64,000 bases of DNA from CAZNVB01 sp964651495 (GCA_964651495.1 CAZYWP010000002.1:13991-77990); one strand, 5' to 3'. Positions 1 through 9,096 are shown, numbered from the stretch's first letter. Translations and numbers: made by a program. The notes: generated by a model not told the origin, from the letters alone.

Positions 1-591
1 ACGGCCGCGGAGACCGTTAAAGGGAGGCCCGATGAAAAATCGCGTCCGGCGCTGGCGGAGGCGAAACTGCTCCCCCTCCGGGAACAGATGGTGTCAACGC
101 TCAAGACCCTGTATGATTCGCTCCTGGCCACCGTCAGCACGCCCGGCGAACTCGGCACCATCATGAACTGGGAACAGCACCTCGTTCCGTCCGTCATCAT
201 CAGGCCGGGCGAGGAGCTGCGAAAAATCCTTGGGCAGGAGCTCCCCGACTCAGCCAAGCTCCCGCGAACCTACCAGGGCGCGCCCCGGATCATCGTCCCC
301 GCGGCGCGAACGTTGTTGGCCTCAGGCGAGTCTCTTCAGCTCAAGGTGATCATTCTGTCCGCAGAGCCCCCCCTCGATGCCGCACTCTGCTGGCGGGAGC
401 TGGGCCGGGGAGAGTTTACCGTGGTCCCGCTCGAAAAAATGGGGCGGGGAGTCTATAAAGTGAGCTGTCCCGAGACGACCGGAGATTTGGAGTATTACGT
501 CCGGGCCCGGTTCGCCGGGAAAGAAGCCTTCTTCCCGGCGACCGCCCCCCTGCTCAATCAGACCGCAGTCAGATGTCTTCCGGGCTCTTAA
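1..591 (+). CDS. C-terminal part of a large protein with a beta-sandwich tail (partial at window edge)
   Basis: The reading frame is open from the first base, so the true start lies outside the window and this is the last ~196 residues. The visible part has a helical stretch (containing MNWEQH) followed by a ~100-residue region of alternating hydrophobic strands with a GEFTVVPLEKMGRGVYKVS segment. That segment resembles the Ig-like or carbohydrate-binding accessory domains found at the end of secreted glycoside hydrolases. This is inference from composition; I cannot name the catalytic part. The stop codon overlaps that of the convergent gene by two bases (tta/taa at 588-591), so no terminator fits between them. 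Confidence 0.6.
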   Translation, partial: TAAETVKGRPDEKSRPALAEAKLLPLREQMVSTLKTLYDSLLATVSTPGELGTIMNWEQHLVPSVIIRPGEELRKILGQELPDSAKLPRTYQGAPRIIVPAARTLLASGESLQLKVIILSAEPPLDAALCWRELGRGEFTVVPLEKMGRGVYKVSCPETTGDLEYYVRARFAGKEAFFPATAPLLNQTAVRCLPGS

Positions 592-1310
592 TACAGGCCG
601 GCCAAAACGAGGTCGGCGTGAAAGAGCTCCCGCGTCTTTTTACGGACTTTGGCGTCGACCGTGTCTTTGATGTTGATATAGAACCAGAAGCGGTCAAACA
701 GCCGCAGTTTTTTTATGTAATAATCGGCGTAGGTCGTTCGACTGTCAATCAGGATCTTGCCGATTTCTTTCCCCTTTTCATCGGTGAGGACGATGGATTT
801 CCCGTTCTCCAGCTGGCCGTATACTCTGCCCTTGCCCTTGCCCTCCCATTCATCGGCTTTGTCGATTTTCGTGATCTTTAAAGCCTGATATGCGTCTCGT
901 TCCTTCGCGGCCAGGTGATCTTCCAGGGCTACGTCAGCCGTCCTGCTAAAGACACTCCTGTACTGTCCTCCCTCTTTGATCTCGATGCTGTCGGCGACGA
1001 AGACCGACGGGTCGTCCTTGAGGAGGGCGCCCCTGACTCTGATGTCCTTTCCGACCAGAGTGCTGGCATCCTGTCCCTCGATCGTTCCCTGGACGATCAC
1101 GTCAAACCCCTTGGCCGAGGGCAGGTAAAAATATTTGCCCAGGCCCATTTTCACCGTTCCCTCGAACTCGGTCAGCCCGCCGGCAGCGGCAGGCTTTTCC
1201 TGCGCGGCCTGCGGCTGAGCTTCCTGGGCAACGGAAGTCCCAACCATAGCCACCGCGAGGAGCAACACGCTGAGAAGGATCAATCGGTTGAATTTTTTTT
1301 GGCGCGTCAT
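588..1310 (-). CDS. Secreted protein of unknown function, OB-fold-like
   Basis: A 240-residue protein with a clear Sec signal peptide (MTRQKK, then a hydrophobic core ending VAQ-EA). The mature part starts with an Ala/Gln/Pro linker and continues with strands such as GTVKMGLGKYFYLPS, VQGTI and KDIRVRGALL, which look like a small beta-barrel (OB-like) domain. The C-terminal half is rich in Lys/Arg/Asp. The ATG at 1310 is chosen because GGAGGT lies 6 bases upstream; a TTG at 1325 would overlap that ribosome site. It lies 133 bp downstream of the FecR-type gene on the same strand and may be cotranscribed. I do not recognise a named family. Confidence 0.65.
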   Translation of the reverse strand: MTRQKKFNRLILLSVLLLAVAMVGTSVAQEAQPQAAQEKPAAAGGLTEFEGTVKMGLGKYFYLPSAKGFDVIVQGTIEGQDASTLVGKDIRVRGALLKDDPSVFVADSIEIKEGGQYRSVFSRTADVALEDHLAAKERDAYQALKITKIDKADEWEGKGKGRVYGQLENGKSIVLTDEKGKEIGKILIDSRTTYADYYIKKLRLFDRFWFYINIKDTVDAKVRKKTRELFHADLVLAGLY

Positions 1311-1443
1311 CGGTCTTACCTCCAAACTTTAGTCAGACCCGGAGTCATCAAATGCAGCAAAATCAGGCCCCATTTATACCACTGAAAAAAAGAAAAGTAA
1401 AGCGCAAACTGATCAGATCACGGAAACGCTGAGGCAGGGAGGT

Positions 1444-3651
1444 TCAGTTGTTTTTTCTGGTAACCCGTCCGGAGGAAGATGAGCCGCGGGAGGGCGAGCT
1501 GGAACGGGATGGGGAGCTGGAGCGGGACGGCGAAGAACCCGACCTGGAGCCGGAAGAAAAGCTCGGAGTCGACCGGGTGGAGGAAGGCCGGGAAAAGCTG
1601 GGGCTGCTGGAGGGAGAAGAAGAGCGGGGCGCGGAAAAGATTGACCGCGGCGGCGAGGAGAAAGAGCTGCCGCGGGACGAGGAGGATTCGTTCCGAGGCG
1701 AAGAGGGCCGAGTGAAGGTCCAGGGGCTGTCATGATAGTCGGAACGCGTTTGCCGGCTGGGGCTGGAGGAACCCCACTCTTTGATTCGGCTGGAACCAGG
1801 AGCGGGGAGACTGCTTCGGGGGCTCCGGGCCGTGCTCGACCCGGAGCTTGTCCCGAACCTGGAGAGGCTGGAGTTAGGAGTATAAACCCGGGAGCTCTCT
1901 TTCCTGGCCGACGACGGCCGTCTCTCAGCCGAGGAAGATACTGTTTCCCGAGGGCTCCGGGCCGGGCTCGAAGTGGAGTTCGTCCCAGACCTGGAGAGGC
2001 TGGAATTTGGAGAATAAACCCGTTGGCTCCTTTCTCTTGCCGACGACGGTCGTCTTTCAGCCGAGGAGGATGACTTCGGCGAAGGAGAAAATGATTTTAC
2101 TCCCGAACTGGTGGACGGAGAACCGGATGGGGTGACCCGGTCCGGAGAAAAGCTCTCCGACCGGATCTTGCGCGGTGAAGAGGAACCCGTGTTCTGGGGA
2201 CTCCGAGCCGGGCGGCCCTCCCCTTCTAAAGAAGGAGAAGACGACACGCTCCGCCCGCTTCCCAGGCTTCCCGGGGAGGCCCTCCGGTTCGTGGTGATGC
2301 CGCCGGAATTCGGTGTCTTGTCTTCCCTTTCTGCCTGCGGGCTGCGGTTGATCCGGGACGGCGAATCTCCGCCGGCAGCGACCGGGCTTCTCCCGAACTG
2401 CCTGACCTGAGACTGGGGGGAGAGACGCGTGGGCGAGACATTCTGCAACCCTGCCCGGTTGATTGTGGGCTTGATGTCCGGCTGTCTGGACTGAAGAGTG
2501 ATCTGGCCGAGACGCGTGGCTTCGCCGCGGCTCAAGGCGACGTGAGAGATGTTCGGGTTCTGGAGCTGGTTCCTGTGCACGACAGTCAGCGCCCTGGACC
2601 CGCCGGGATAATAAGGGCTGTGGTAACGGTCATAGAAGTAGTTGTTGAGGATGACCACGGGCCGGTCGTACCAGCTCAGCGGACTCCAGCCGACATAATC
2701 ATATCCCGAGTACCAGTGGACCCACGCGGGTCCCCAGTGGGATTGAGGAATCCAGTACCAGCCCAGGCCCAGTCTCCAGTGCCAGCGGCCGTAATGATAA
2801 GTGCACCAGCCCCAGGGCTCATAGGAAACCCAGTTCCAGCCGCAATCAGGATACCAGAGCCAGCGCCCGTAATGGTACGGCCTCCAGTCATTGTAATAGA
2901 CATGGGGAACCCAGACATATCCGAACGGCCTCTCGTAGGCCCAGTTGCCGTTGGAAGCCAGCTCGTATTCGTAGTCGTCGAGCTCCGCAGGAAGGTGCCG
3001 TTTCGACACATACTGATTGTACAGCGTGTCCCGGTCATCGTTCCAGCCGTCGAAGTCATCGCGGCCGTAAGAAATCGTCCCCTGCGTGCCCAAATGCCCG
3101 TTGGAAGCCATTAGGCTCTCCCGGCCGGAGATGAGCTGGGAACCGGTCTCGCCGGCGGCTTCAACCGATCCCTCCAGGACCATCAGCTCGGTCTCGCGGT
3201 TTTCTCGGACATCGAACCGGAAGAGGCCTTCCTCCAGAATGTAGAAGGAAGCGTCGGGGGTGTGGACTTCAAAGGTTTTTTCCTCCTCCAGGAAATTCAC
3301 CCGGAGATAGACGCTCCCGGCCAAGAGATGAAGCCTCGTCCGGTCGTCCCCGCGGCGGGGCAGGTTGGAGAATTCCACCTCGCTGCCCCGGTCCAGCCGG
3401 AGGTAGTTTTTTCTGCCGAGACTGACTTCGGCCCGGCCGTCGGCGGTAGTCAGCTTGTCGCCCTCGATCAGGGCGAGGTTGACCACGCCTTCCTCAGACC
3501 CGAGGTCGGCCGCCCGCTGAACGACGACACTGCCCTTGACATAACTCAAACGCGCGTAGCTGTAGCTGTAATATTCTTCGCTTTGAGCGGCCAGGATGTG
3601 TGGCCAGAAGAAAAAACCCAGGGCCATCAAACACATGGCTGTTTTTCTCAT
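1444..3651 (-). CDS. FecR-domain protein with WYW-rich (DUF6600-type) region and Ser/Arg/Pro tail
   Basis: A 735-residue exported protein. A signal peptide (MRKTAMCLMALGFFF) is followed by a FecR-like domain at roughly 30-180 (YVKGSVVVQR, EGDKLTTADGRAEV, LLAGSVYLRV), which in other proteins senses or transmits envelope signals. Next is an aromatic block at roughly 230-350 (YHYGRWLWYPDCGW, WVHWYSGYDYVGW) typical of DUF6600. From about 430 to the end it is low-complexity Ser, Arg and Pro with few hydrophobics, probably unstructured in the periplasm or at the surface. The tail contains a 44-residue tandem duplication. The start is the ATG after AGGAG; an upstream TTG (3669) overlaps the ribosome site. 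FecR/DUF6600 proteins are common in Acidobacteria-like genomes. Its partner is unknown. Confidence 0.8.
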   Translation of the reverse strand: MRKTAMCLMALGFFFWPHILAAQSEEYYSYSYARLSYVKGSVVVQRAADLGSEEGVVNLALIEGDKLTTADGRAEVSLGRKNYLRLDRGSEVEFSNLPRRGDDRTRLHLLAGSVYLRVNFLEEEKTFEVHTPDASFYILEEGLFRFDVRENRETELMVLEGSVEAAGETGSQLISGRESLMASNGHLGTQGTISYGRDDFDGWNDDRDTLYNQYVSKRHLPAELDDYEYELASNGNWAYERPFGYVWVPHVYYNDWRPYHYGRWLWYPDCGWNWVSYEPWGWCTYHYGRWHWRLGLGWYWIPQSHWGPAWVHWYSGYDYVGWSPLSWYDRPVVILNNYFYDRYHSPYYPGGSRALTVVHRNQLQNPNISHVALSRGEATRLGQITLQSRQPDIKPTINRAGLQNVSPTRLSPQSQVRQFGRSPVAAGGDSPSRINRSPQAEREDKTPNSGGITTNRRASPGSLGSGRSVSSSPSLEGEGRPARSPQNTGSSSPRKIRSESFSPDRVTPSGSPSTSSGVKSFSPSPKSSSSAERRPSSARERSQRVYSPNSSLSRSGTNSTSSPARSPRETVSSSAERRPSSARKESSRVYTPNSSLSRFGTSSGSSTARSPRSSLPAPGSSRIKEWGSSSPSRQTRSDYHDSPWTFTRPSSPRNESSSSRGSSFSSPPRSIFSAPRSSSPSSSPSFSRPSSTRSTPSFSSGSRSGSSPSRSSSPSRSSSPSRGSSSSGRVTRKNN
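1821..2084 (-). repeat. Two tandem copies of a 132-bp coding repeat
   Basis: The segments starting at 1821 and 1953 are close copies (both begin ggctccgggcc and share ctggagaggctgga and gccgacgacgg). The period is exactly 132 bp, 44 codons, so the frame of the FecR-type gene is kept. Each copy encodes an SSAERRPSSAR...PNSSLSR unit in the Ser/Arg-rich tail. The last ~20 bp of copy two has diverged. It probably arose by slippage or unequal crossing-over in low-complexity DNA. Confidence 0.8.
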
Positions 3652-3801
3652 CTTCGTTCTCCTACTCAATACTTCTTATAGCAAGCTACGTGCCATTCAT
3701 TTCCCCTGGAAAAAGCCTGAATTCTGCCTTTGACTGTCCTGGATTCAGGACAACTGACAGCCCAGACGGTCAATTCTCTTGAAATAGACATTCCGGAGGG
3801 C

Positions 3802-3831
3802 AAAAAAAAGGGGGCTGAAGGCTCAGCCCCC
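3802..3831 (-). terminator. Intrinsic terminator after the Spy-like gene
   Basis: A 9-bp perfect stem (GGGGGCTGA with TCAGCCCCC, 3810-3818 and 3823-3831) with a 4-base loop. Read on the minus strand it is followed by eight T residues (the A-run 3802-3809). It sits 26 bp after the stop of the Spy-like gene and separates it from the FecR-type gene. Confidence 0.85.
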
Positions 3832-3856
3832 TCGACAGTGCAGTCGGGTTATTGTC

Positions 3857-4393
3857 TTACCAGCGCCGCCATCTCTGCATCGGGATGCCGAGGCGCGGCC
3901 TCAGACCCCGGCCAGGCCCCCAGCCCGGGCGAAAGCCTCGTCTCATGAACCGGCCGGACATCATGCCCCGGCCCTGTCCCAGCGGGCCCCTCCGCCCCAT
4001 TCGCGTCCTGACGTTCTGCAGTTTTTCTAACTGCTCCGGAGTGAAAATCTTTTTCATGTCTAACGATCTTTTGAGCTCGCTCTTCATCCGGGATGCTCTG
4101 AGCCGGCTCATCTCATCGATCAGGCCGTCGATTTGCTTTTCCTTGGCCGAGGGGTCTTTCATCAATTCCCGCAGGTCCGTCCGCAGCTTCCTCGTCTGTT
4201 CGGCAAAGGCTTTCCTTTCCTCCTGCCTTGCTTTCCGGAATTCCTGGAGCTTGGTTTTTTGCTCGGGATCCAGGTTCAGCCAGCCTTCGCGCGTCCCGGG
4301 GCGCTTGTCCGGCTGGCTATACAGAGCAGGGGAAAAAAGAGCAAAGAGAAAAAACAGGGCCGTCAATCCGATGAAAACCGAAGTGCGTTTCAT
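3857..4393 (-). CDS. Spy/CpxP-like periplasmic protein (LTxxQ-type)
   Basis: A 178-residue exported helical protein. After a signal peptide (MKRTSVFIGLTALFFLFAL, cleavage near YSQ-PD) come two LTxxQ-like motifs, LDPEQKTKLQ near 40 and FTPEQLEKLQ near 117, separated by charged amphipathic helix. This is the arrangement of Spy/CpxP family periplasmic chaperones and metal-resistance sensors. The C-terminus is unusual: about 45 residues rich in Gly, Arg, Met and Trp (GQGRGMMSGRFMRRGF), possibly metal- or membrane-binding. The start has AGGAGGT at ideal spacing and the gene ends in its own terminator, so it is probably monocistronic. A role in envelope stress or metal tolerance is inferred from the family. 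Confidence 0.8.
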   Translation of the reverse strand: MKRTSVFIGLTALFFLFALFSPALYSQPDKRPGTREGWLNLDPEQKTKLQEFRKARQEERKAFAEQTRKLRTDLRELMKDPSAKEKQIDGLIDEMSRLRASRMKSELKRSLDMKKIFTPEQLEKLQNVRTRMGRRGPLGQGRGMMSGRFMRRGFRPGWGPGRGLRPRLGIPMQRWRRW

Positions 4394-4477
4394 ATCGAAC
4401 CTCCTGAAACTCGATCTTTCAACATTTTAGACAACCCGCCGGAAAAAACCTTGGCGCCGGCCTAAAAACAGCGCGGC

Positions 4478-5536
4478 TCAGACCTCCCAGGCCTCCAGGC
4501 CGGAAAAAGAGAGGGAGGCCGGCAGCGGCCGAATGCCTTTGCCCAGAGCGATGATCTCCTGGAGCATCCTTCTTTTGAGGCTGTCGTCCCGGTTCGCCAG
4601 AATGGTCAATGATCCACCCCGGCCGCCGGCCCCGTTGACCTTCCAGCCTGAGGCCTTATGCTTCGCGGCGACAGCGATGACCGCATCCGCATCGGGGGAG
4701 ACCAGCTCGGGATGGAGCGCTCTCTGGCACTCGTTGTTTTCCGCCATCCTCCGGCCGAAGGATTCCAGGTCGCCGTCCAGAAGCTCAGCCTTGGCCTCGG
4801 CCGGAAGATGTTTCATCCTTTCGAGAGTGTGCCACTCCGGCCCTCCCCTCTCCAGCCGCTCGATCACGCGTTCGTGGATGGCCGAGGACAGATGGGGCCT
4901 CCCCAGGTAGATTAGGCACAACCGCCGGTCGAACTCCTCGAAGATCCTTCGCTCGAGGACGATCTTCTCCACCCGGGCCTGAGGATAGCGATACATATGG
5001 ATGAAGCAGATTCCCCCGTAGGCGGCGCAGATCTGGTCCTGGATGCCGCTCTGCTGCTTCAGGTCTTCGGTCTCCACGCGGTGCGCCAGGGAGACGATTT
5101 CCCTGAGAGTGAGCTCTTTCTTCTCGATCAGGCTCAGCGCTCCGAGAAGGGCCACGCAGACGGCCGCCGATGTCCCGGTCGAAATGCCGGCTGGAACGGG
5201 AGAGTACAGGTTGACCTCCAGCTTAACATGATCGGGGGGCGGGAGCCTCGAGATGATAGACTGAATAAAAGGATGCGGCGCCGCAGACGGTTTTTCCGGG
5301 TGCACCCAGAAGCTCTCGCCGTAGTTTTCGGTGTGGACGAGAACGCGCCGCCTCCTCCTTTCCTTGTTCTCGAAGACCTTGACCTGGACTTCGATGGGCG
5401 GGACCACGGCCATGTTGAGAACCCAGCCCTCCTTGGCAAACCAGGTGTCGGTCCAGCCCCCGATATCGTTGATCCGGAGGGGCGCGCGGGCGTGAATCAA
5501 CCTGGGAAAAGCGTCGTTTCTTCGGCGCGGCTTCAT
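4478..5536 (-). CDS. GHMP-family sugar kinase
   Basis: A 352-residue cytoplasmic kinase of the GHMP superfamily. Visible motifs: N-terminal substrate region APLRINDIGGWTD (18-30), the ATP-binding Gly/Ser motif SPVPAGISTGTSAA (112-125), QSGIQDQICAAYGG (162-175) and the C-terminal glycine motif GAGGRGG (302-308). It most resembles the heptose-7-phosphate kinase / fucokinase branch. It starts 7 bp after the permease stop and is the last gene of a sugar ABC operon, so it probably phosphorylates the imported sugar or a derivative. L-fucose, another deoxy sugar, or a heptose are candidates; the sequence does not decide. Length is normal for the family. Confidence 0.85.
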   Translation of the reverse strand: MKPRRRNDAFPRLIHARAPLRINDIGGWTDTWFAKEGWVLNMAVVPPIEVQVKVFENKERRRRRVLVHTENYGESFWVHPEKPSAAPHPFIQSIISRLPPPDHVKLEVNLYSPVPAGISTGTSAAVCVALLGALSLIEKKELTLREIVSLAHRVETEDLKQQSGIQDQICAAYGGICFIHMYRYPQARVEKIVLERRIFEEFDRRLCLIYLGRPHLSSAIHERVIERLERGGPEWHTLERMKHLPAEAKAELLDGDLESFGRRMAENNECQRALHPELVSPDADAVIAVAAKHKASGWKVNGAGGRGGSLTILANRDDSLKRRMLQEIIALGKGIRPLPASLSFSGLEAWEV

Positions 5537-5543
5537 CGTCTTT

Positions 5544-6524
5544 TCAGGAATCGCGCCGGTAGCGAATCTGGTCCAGGCTCACGGCAACGACGATGATCAC
5601 TCCGATGATAATTTCCTGGATATAGTTCGGCCAGCCCATCATGGTGCAGCCGTTCCGGAGAAAGGACATGATGAAGACGCCGATCATCGAGCCCAGAATG
5701 CTTCCCTGCCCGCCGCTCAGGCTTCCGCCGCCGATCACAACTGCGGCGATGATATCGAGCTCGAGCCCCACAGCCACGGTCGGATCGCCGACGGTCAGTC
5801 GCGAAAACTGCATCACCCCGCTCATCCCGCAGAAAAGACCGGCCAGGGAATAGATGACGATTTTGGTCCCGCTCGTCCGGATGCCGCAGAGCCGGGCGGT
5901 GGCCTCGCTGGAGCCGATGGCAAAGACATGCCGGCCAAAAACCGTGTAGCGCAGGATGACGGCCATGACGACGGCGAGCAGGATCATCAGCCAGACTCCC
6001 GGCGCCATCAGCAGCCAGGACGGCCTTGGACTCCGGGCCATCAGCTCGTTGACCCAGGTGATCGGGGCATCGATCTTCTGGTTCCCGGCCATCCACTTGG
6101 CCACTCCCCTGGCAATGCCCAGCATGCCCAGGGTGACGATAAACGGAACCAGCCGGAGCCGGGTGATCAGAGTGCCGTTGATCAAACCGATCAGGCCGCC
6201 GGTGGCGATGCCCGCGAAAATGCCCAGCCAAAGGGGCAGGCCGGCTTCGATGATGTAGGCGATGACACAGCTCGAGAGGGCGATGTTCGAGGCCGCGGAG
6301 AGGTCGATCCCGCCGGAGATAATGACGAAGGTCATGCCCAAAGCGCCCAGGGCCACGATCACCGACTGCGTCGCCACGCTCATCAAATTGCCGGGCCGGA
6401 TAAAGCGGTCCTGGACCTGCGGAAGCAGAGAAAAAATGGCGATGACCAGAAGAAGCCCGATGAACGGCCCCAAGAAATTGACCAGCAGTCGGATTCTGTT
6501 CGTCCGCCCCAACCCTTTAGGCAT
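5544..6524 (-). CDS. Sugar ABC transporter permease, RbsC-like
   Basis: A 326-residue polytopic inner-membrane protein of the BPD_transp_2 family (ribose/galactose type), with about eight to ten hydrophobic segments. The family motif region GSSEATARLCGI followed by a YSLAGLFCGMSGV helix is present near 210-240. It forms the channel through which the sugar delivered by the binding protein enters. The start is the ATG at 6524 inside the end of the ATPase gene (8-base overlap, acatatgcctaa), which suggests translational coupling. Frame-compatible upstream codons lie inside the ATPase gene and are rejected. Substrate unknown. Confidence 0.9.
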   Translation of the reverse strand: MPKGLGRTNRIRLLVNFLGPFIGLLLVIAIFSLLPQVQDRFIRPGNLMSVATQSVIVALGALGMTFVIISGGIDLSAASNIALSSCVIAYIIEAGLPLWLGIFAGIATGGLIGLINGTLITRLRLVPFIVTLGMLGIARGVAKWMAGNQKIDAPITWVNELMARSPRPSWLLMAPGVWLMILLAVVMAVILRYTVFGRHVFAIGSSEATARLCGIRTSGTKIVIYSLAGLFCGMSGVMQFSRLTVGDPTVAVGLELDIIAAVVIGGGSLSGGQGSILGSMIGVFIMSFLRNGCTMMGWPNYIQEIIIGVIIVVAVSLDQIRYRRDS

Positions 6525-8055
6525 ATGTTTCTCCCTCTTCAGACGACCCGGCCGCCCGCCCCGTCGTCGCGGCCGCCAGAAGGCTTTCTTCGCTCCAGTC
6601 TGTTGCCGGCCGCGCCTCCAGCATCTGGCCGCGGTGGAACACGGCGATCCGGTCGCAGACTCCGAGCAGCTCGGGAAAGTAGGAGCTGACAAAGAGGATG
6701 GCCTTGCCCCGCGCCGCCGACTCTCCCATCCATTCATAGATCTGCGACTTGCTGACGATGTCGATCCCGCGGGTGGGCTCATCCAGGAGGAGGACATCGG
6801 CATTCTGGTGCAGAAGGCGGGCCAGAGCCACCTTCTGCTGGTTTCCGCCGGAGAGCCCCAGGACCGGCTGAGCCGGCCCCTGCGCCTTGATCTTCATTTT
6901 CCGGATCCACTCCCAGCCGGCTTTTCTTTGCCTTTTGACCCGAAGAAGCCCCCAGCGCACATAGGGCGAAAAAAAACTCAGCGTGAGGTTATCGACCAGG
7001 GACTGGCTCAGGGCCAGCCCCTCGCTCTGCCGGTCTTCGCTCAAGAAGCCGATGCCTTTTCTGATCCGCTGGCGCGCGCCTCCCTTGAGGACTTCGGCGC
7101 CGGCCCGGACCGTCCCGCCCGAGATTGTATCCAGGCCGAAAACGGTCCGGAGGAACTCGGTCCGGCCCGAGCCCACCAGGCCGGCCAGGCCGAGGATCTC
7201 GCCCCGCCTCAGCTCGAGGTCGACGTCCGCCAGCATCTTCTTCCCTTTGAGCCCGGAGGCTTGCAGGGCGGGCGCGCCCAACGAATGGACATGGCGGGGG
7301 AACAGTTCTTTGACCTCGCCGCCGACCATCATCCGGATGATCTGGTCGAGAGACGCGTCCTCCATTCGTCCGCAGCCGACCTTCTTCCCGTCCCGCAGGA
7401 TCGTGTAGCGCTCCGCCACTTGCCGGACCTCTTCCAGAAAATGGCTGATGTAGATGATCCCGACTCCCTGGGACTTGAGGTTCCGGATGATCTCGAAGAG
7501 TCGCAGGCTGTCTTCTCCGGAAATAGAGCTGGTCGGCTCGTCCATCACCAGGATCCTGGCCTCCTCCATCAGGGCGCGGGCGATTTCGACGATCTGCCGC
7601 GCCGCCACGCTCAGGCGTTTGACCGGAATATCCGGCGCTATCTCGGGATGATGGACCCGTTCCAGAGTCTGGCGGACTTTCTCCCGCATCCGGCGCCGCC
7701 TCAGGAATCCCCGGCTGTGCCATTCGCGGCCGAGCATGATGTTTTCCTCGACGGTCAGGTGGGGGGCCAGGTTGAGCTCCTGGTAGATTACGGAAATCCC
7801 CGTGCGCCGGCTTTCCAGCGGGCCGGCCGGAGCATACCGGTTTCCCTCGAGCCGCATGAGGCCGTGGTCCGGCTTGACGGCGCCGCTCAGGATCTTGATC
7901 AGAGTGCTCTTGCCGGCGCCGTTTTCCCCGAGCAGGGCATGGACCTCCCCTCTCTCCAGGTCGAAATCAACTCCGTCGAGGGCGCAGGTCGCCCCGAAGT
8001 GCTTGCTGATTTTTTCCATCAGGAGAAGGGAGGGAGTCTGGTTCTGGGCAGTCAA
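6517..8055 (-). CDS. Sugar ABC transporter double ATPase, RbsA/MglA-like
   Basis: A 512-residue protein with two ABC domains in tandem, as in RbsA and MglA. The first half has Walker A GENGAGKST (43-51), LSVAARQIVEIARAL as signature region and DEPTSS as Walker B. The second half has a degenerate Walker A (GLVGSGRTEFL), as usual in this family, with signature LSGGNQQKVALARLL and DEPTRGID. It powers sugar import with the neighbouring permease and binding protein. A TTG start at 8055 is preferred because it keeps the first beta-strand; the next Met (8019) would cut into the domain. It follows the binding-protein stop by one base, with no clear ribosome site, so coupled translation is likely. Confidence 0.9.
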   Translation of the reverse strand: MTAQNQTPSLLLMEKISKHFGATCALDGVDFDLERGEVHALLGENGAGKSTLIKILSGAVKPDHGLMRLEGNRYAPAGPLESRRTGISVIYQELNLAPHLTVEENIMLGREWHSRGFLRRRRMREKVRQTLERVHHPEIAPDIPVKRLSVAARQIVEIARALMEEARILVMDEPTSSISGEDSLRLFEIIRNLKSQGVGIIYISHFLEEVRQVAERYTILRDGKKVGCGRMEDASLDQIIRMMVGGEVKELFPRHVHSLGAPALQASGLKGKKMLADVDLELRRGEILGLAGLVGSGRTEFLRTVFGLDTISGGTVRAGAEVLKGGARQRIRKGIGFLSEDRQSEGLALSQSLVDNLTLSFFSPYVRWGLLRVKRQRKAGWEWIRKMKIKAQGPAQPVLGLSGGNQQKVALARLLHQNADVLLLDEPTRGIDIVSKSQIYEWMGESAARGKAILFVSSYFPELLGVCDRIAVFHRGQMLEARPATDWSEESLLAAATTGRAAGSSEEGETYA

Positions 8056-8056
8056 T

Positions 8057-9058
8057 TCAGATGTTCGGATAACGGGAAAAATCGGGCAGAAGCAAAGCCT
8101 TGATCTCGGGGGTGTCCATGTCTTCCCGGGTGGCGAGATAGACGCCGGTGTCGATGGTCCGTTCGATCGTCTGGCCCCGCAGGTGAAGGCTCATGAGCTT
8201 GACGCCCAGATAGCCCATTTTGACCGGGTTCTGGAGGACCAGGCCATGGATGTGGCCGTCGCGCAACCCCTGGACGAGCTTGGGCGAGCTGTCGAACCCG
8301 ACAAATACGACTTTACCGGCCAGCCCGGACTCCTGCAGGGCGCGGAGCGCTCCGAAGGTGCTCGACTCGTTGGGGCAAAAAATCCCATCGACGCCAGGAA
8401 ATCGGCTGAGGAGGTTCTCGGCCACCTGATAGGCGCTCTCGGTCGTGCTGCCGGCATACTGGTCCTGGACGAGGAGCGTAATCCCGGGCGCTTGCGCTTT
8501 CAGCGTATCCAGGAATCCCTGCTCCCTTTGGGTGGTGCTCGCCGAGCCTTCCTGGTAACGGATGAGGAAGACCTCTCCCCGGCCGCGGAGGAGTTCGCTC
8601 AGCCTCCTGGCGGCTATTACCCCTCCTTTATAATTATCCGTCGCGACATAACTGATGTAATCACTCCCCTGTAGCTCGGAGTCGATCACGATCACCGGAA
8701 TCTTCTCCCGGACGGCATCCTGGACCGGACGCTGCAGGGCCCGCTCGTCCAGCGGAGCGAGGACGATCCCGCCCACCCCGCGGCTGATAAAGTCCTCGAC
8801 CACGGTGATCTGCTGGGCCCGGTCGTCTTCCTTTTGCGGCCCCTTCCAGATGACTTCAACATCGAATTCCTCGGCCGCCATCAGCGCGCCCATATGGATC
8901 GATTTCCAGAACTCGTGGGTAGTTCCCTTGGGGATGACGGCGATTTGAACTCGGCCCGGCCGGGCGGCGGATGATTTTTCATCCCGCCTGTCTCCACAAG
9001 CCCACAAGGCGAGGGCCGCTGAGAAAACGGCCAAGAAGAGAACCGCCTGTCTTTTCAT
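8057..9058 (-). CDS. Sugar ABC transporter substrate-binding lipoprotein, RbsB-like
   Basis: A 333-residue periplasmic binding protein (Peripla_BP_4 / RbsB fold). The signal peptide ends in a lipobox, LWAC with Cys21, so it is probably membrane-anchored. The first strand is VQIAVIPKGTTHEFW, typical of ribose/galactose binders (IAVIPK...FW). Other family segments are GGIVLAPLDERAL, PVIVIDSEL, DNYKGG and VDGIFCPNESS. The start is the ATG at 9058; a TTG ten codons upstream gives a poorer signal peptide. It is the first gene of the transporter-kinase operon. The sugar cannot be read from sequence alone. Confidence 0.9.
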   Translation of the reverse strand: MKRQAVLFLAVFSAALALWACGDRRDEKSSAARPGRVQIAVIPKGTTHEFWKSIHMGALMAAEEFDVEVIWKGPQKEDDRAQQITVVEDFISRGVGGIVLAPLDERALQRPVQDAVREKIPVIVIDSELQGSDYISYVATDNYKGGVIAARRLSELLRGRGEVFLIRYQEGSASTTQREQGFLDTLKAQAPGITLLVQDQYAGSTTESAYQVAENLLSRFPGVDGIFCPNESSTFGALRALQESGLAGKVVFVGFDSSPKLVQGLRDGHIHGLVLQNPVKMGYLGVKLMSLHLRGQTIERTIDTGVYLATREDMDTPEIKALLLPDFSRYPNI

Positions 9059-9096
9059 ATCACCGTGCTGAGGCTGTGAAAACGACAAGGAAAAGA

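Noticed and set aside
6262..8103. A 613-codon plus-strand open frame antisense to the sugar ABC genes
   Set aside because: It mirrors GC-rich, strongly conserved transporter genes on the other strand, has no ribosome site and no recognisable domain.
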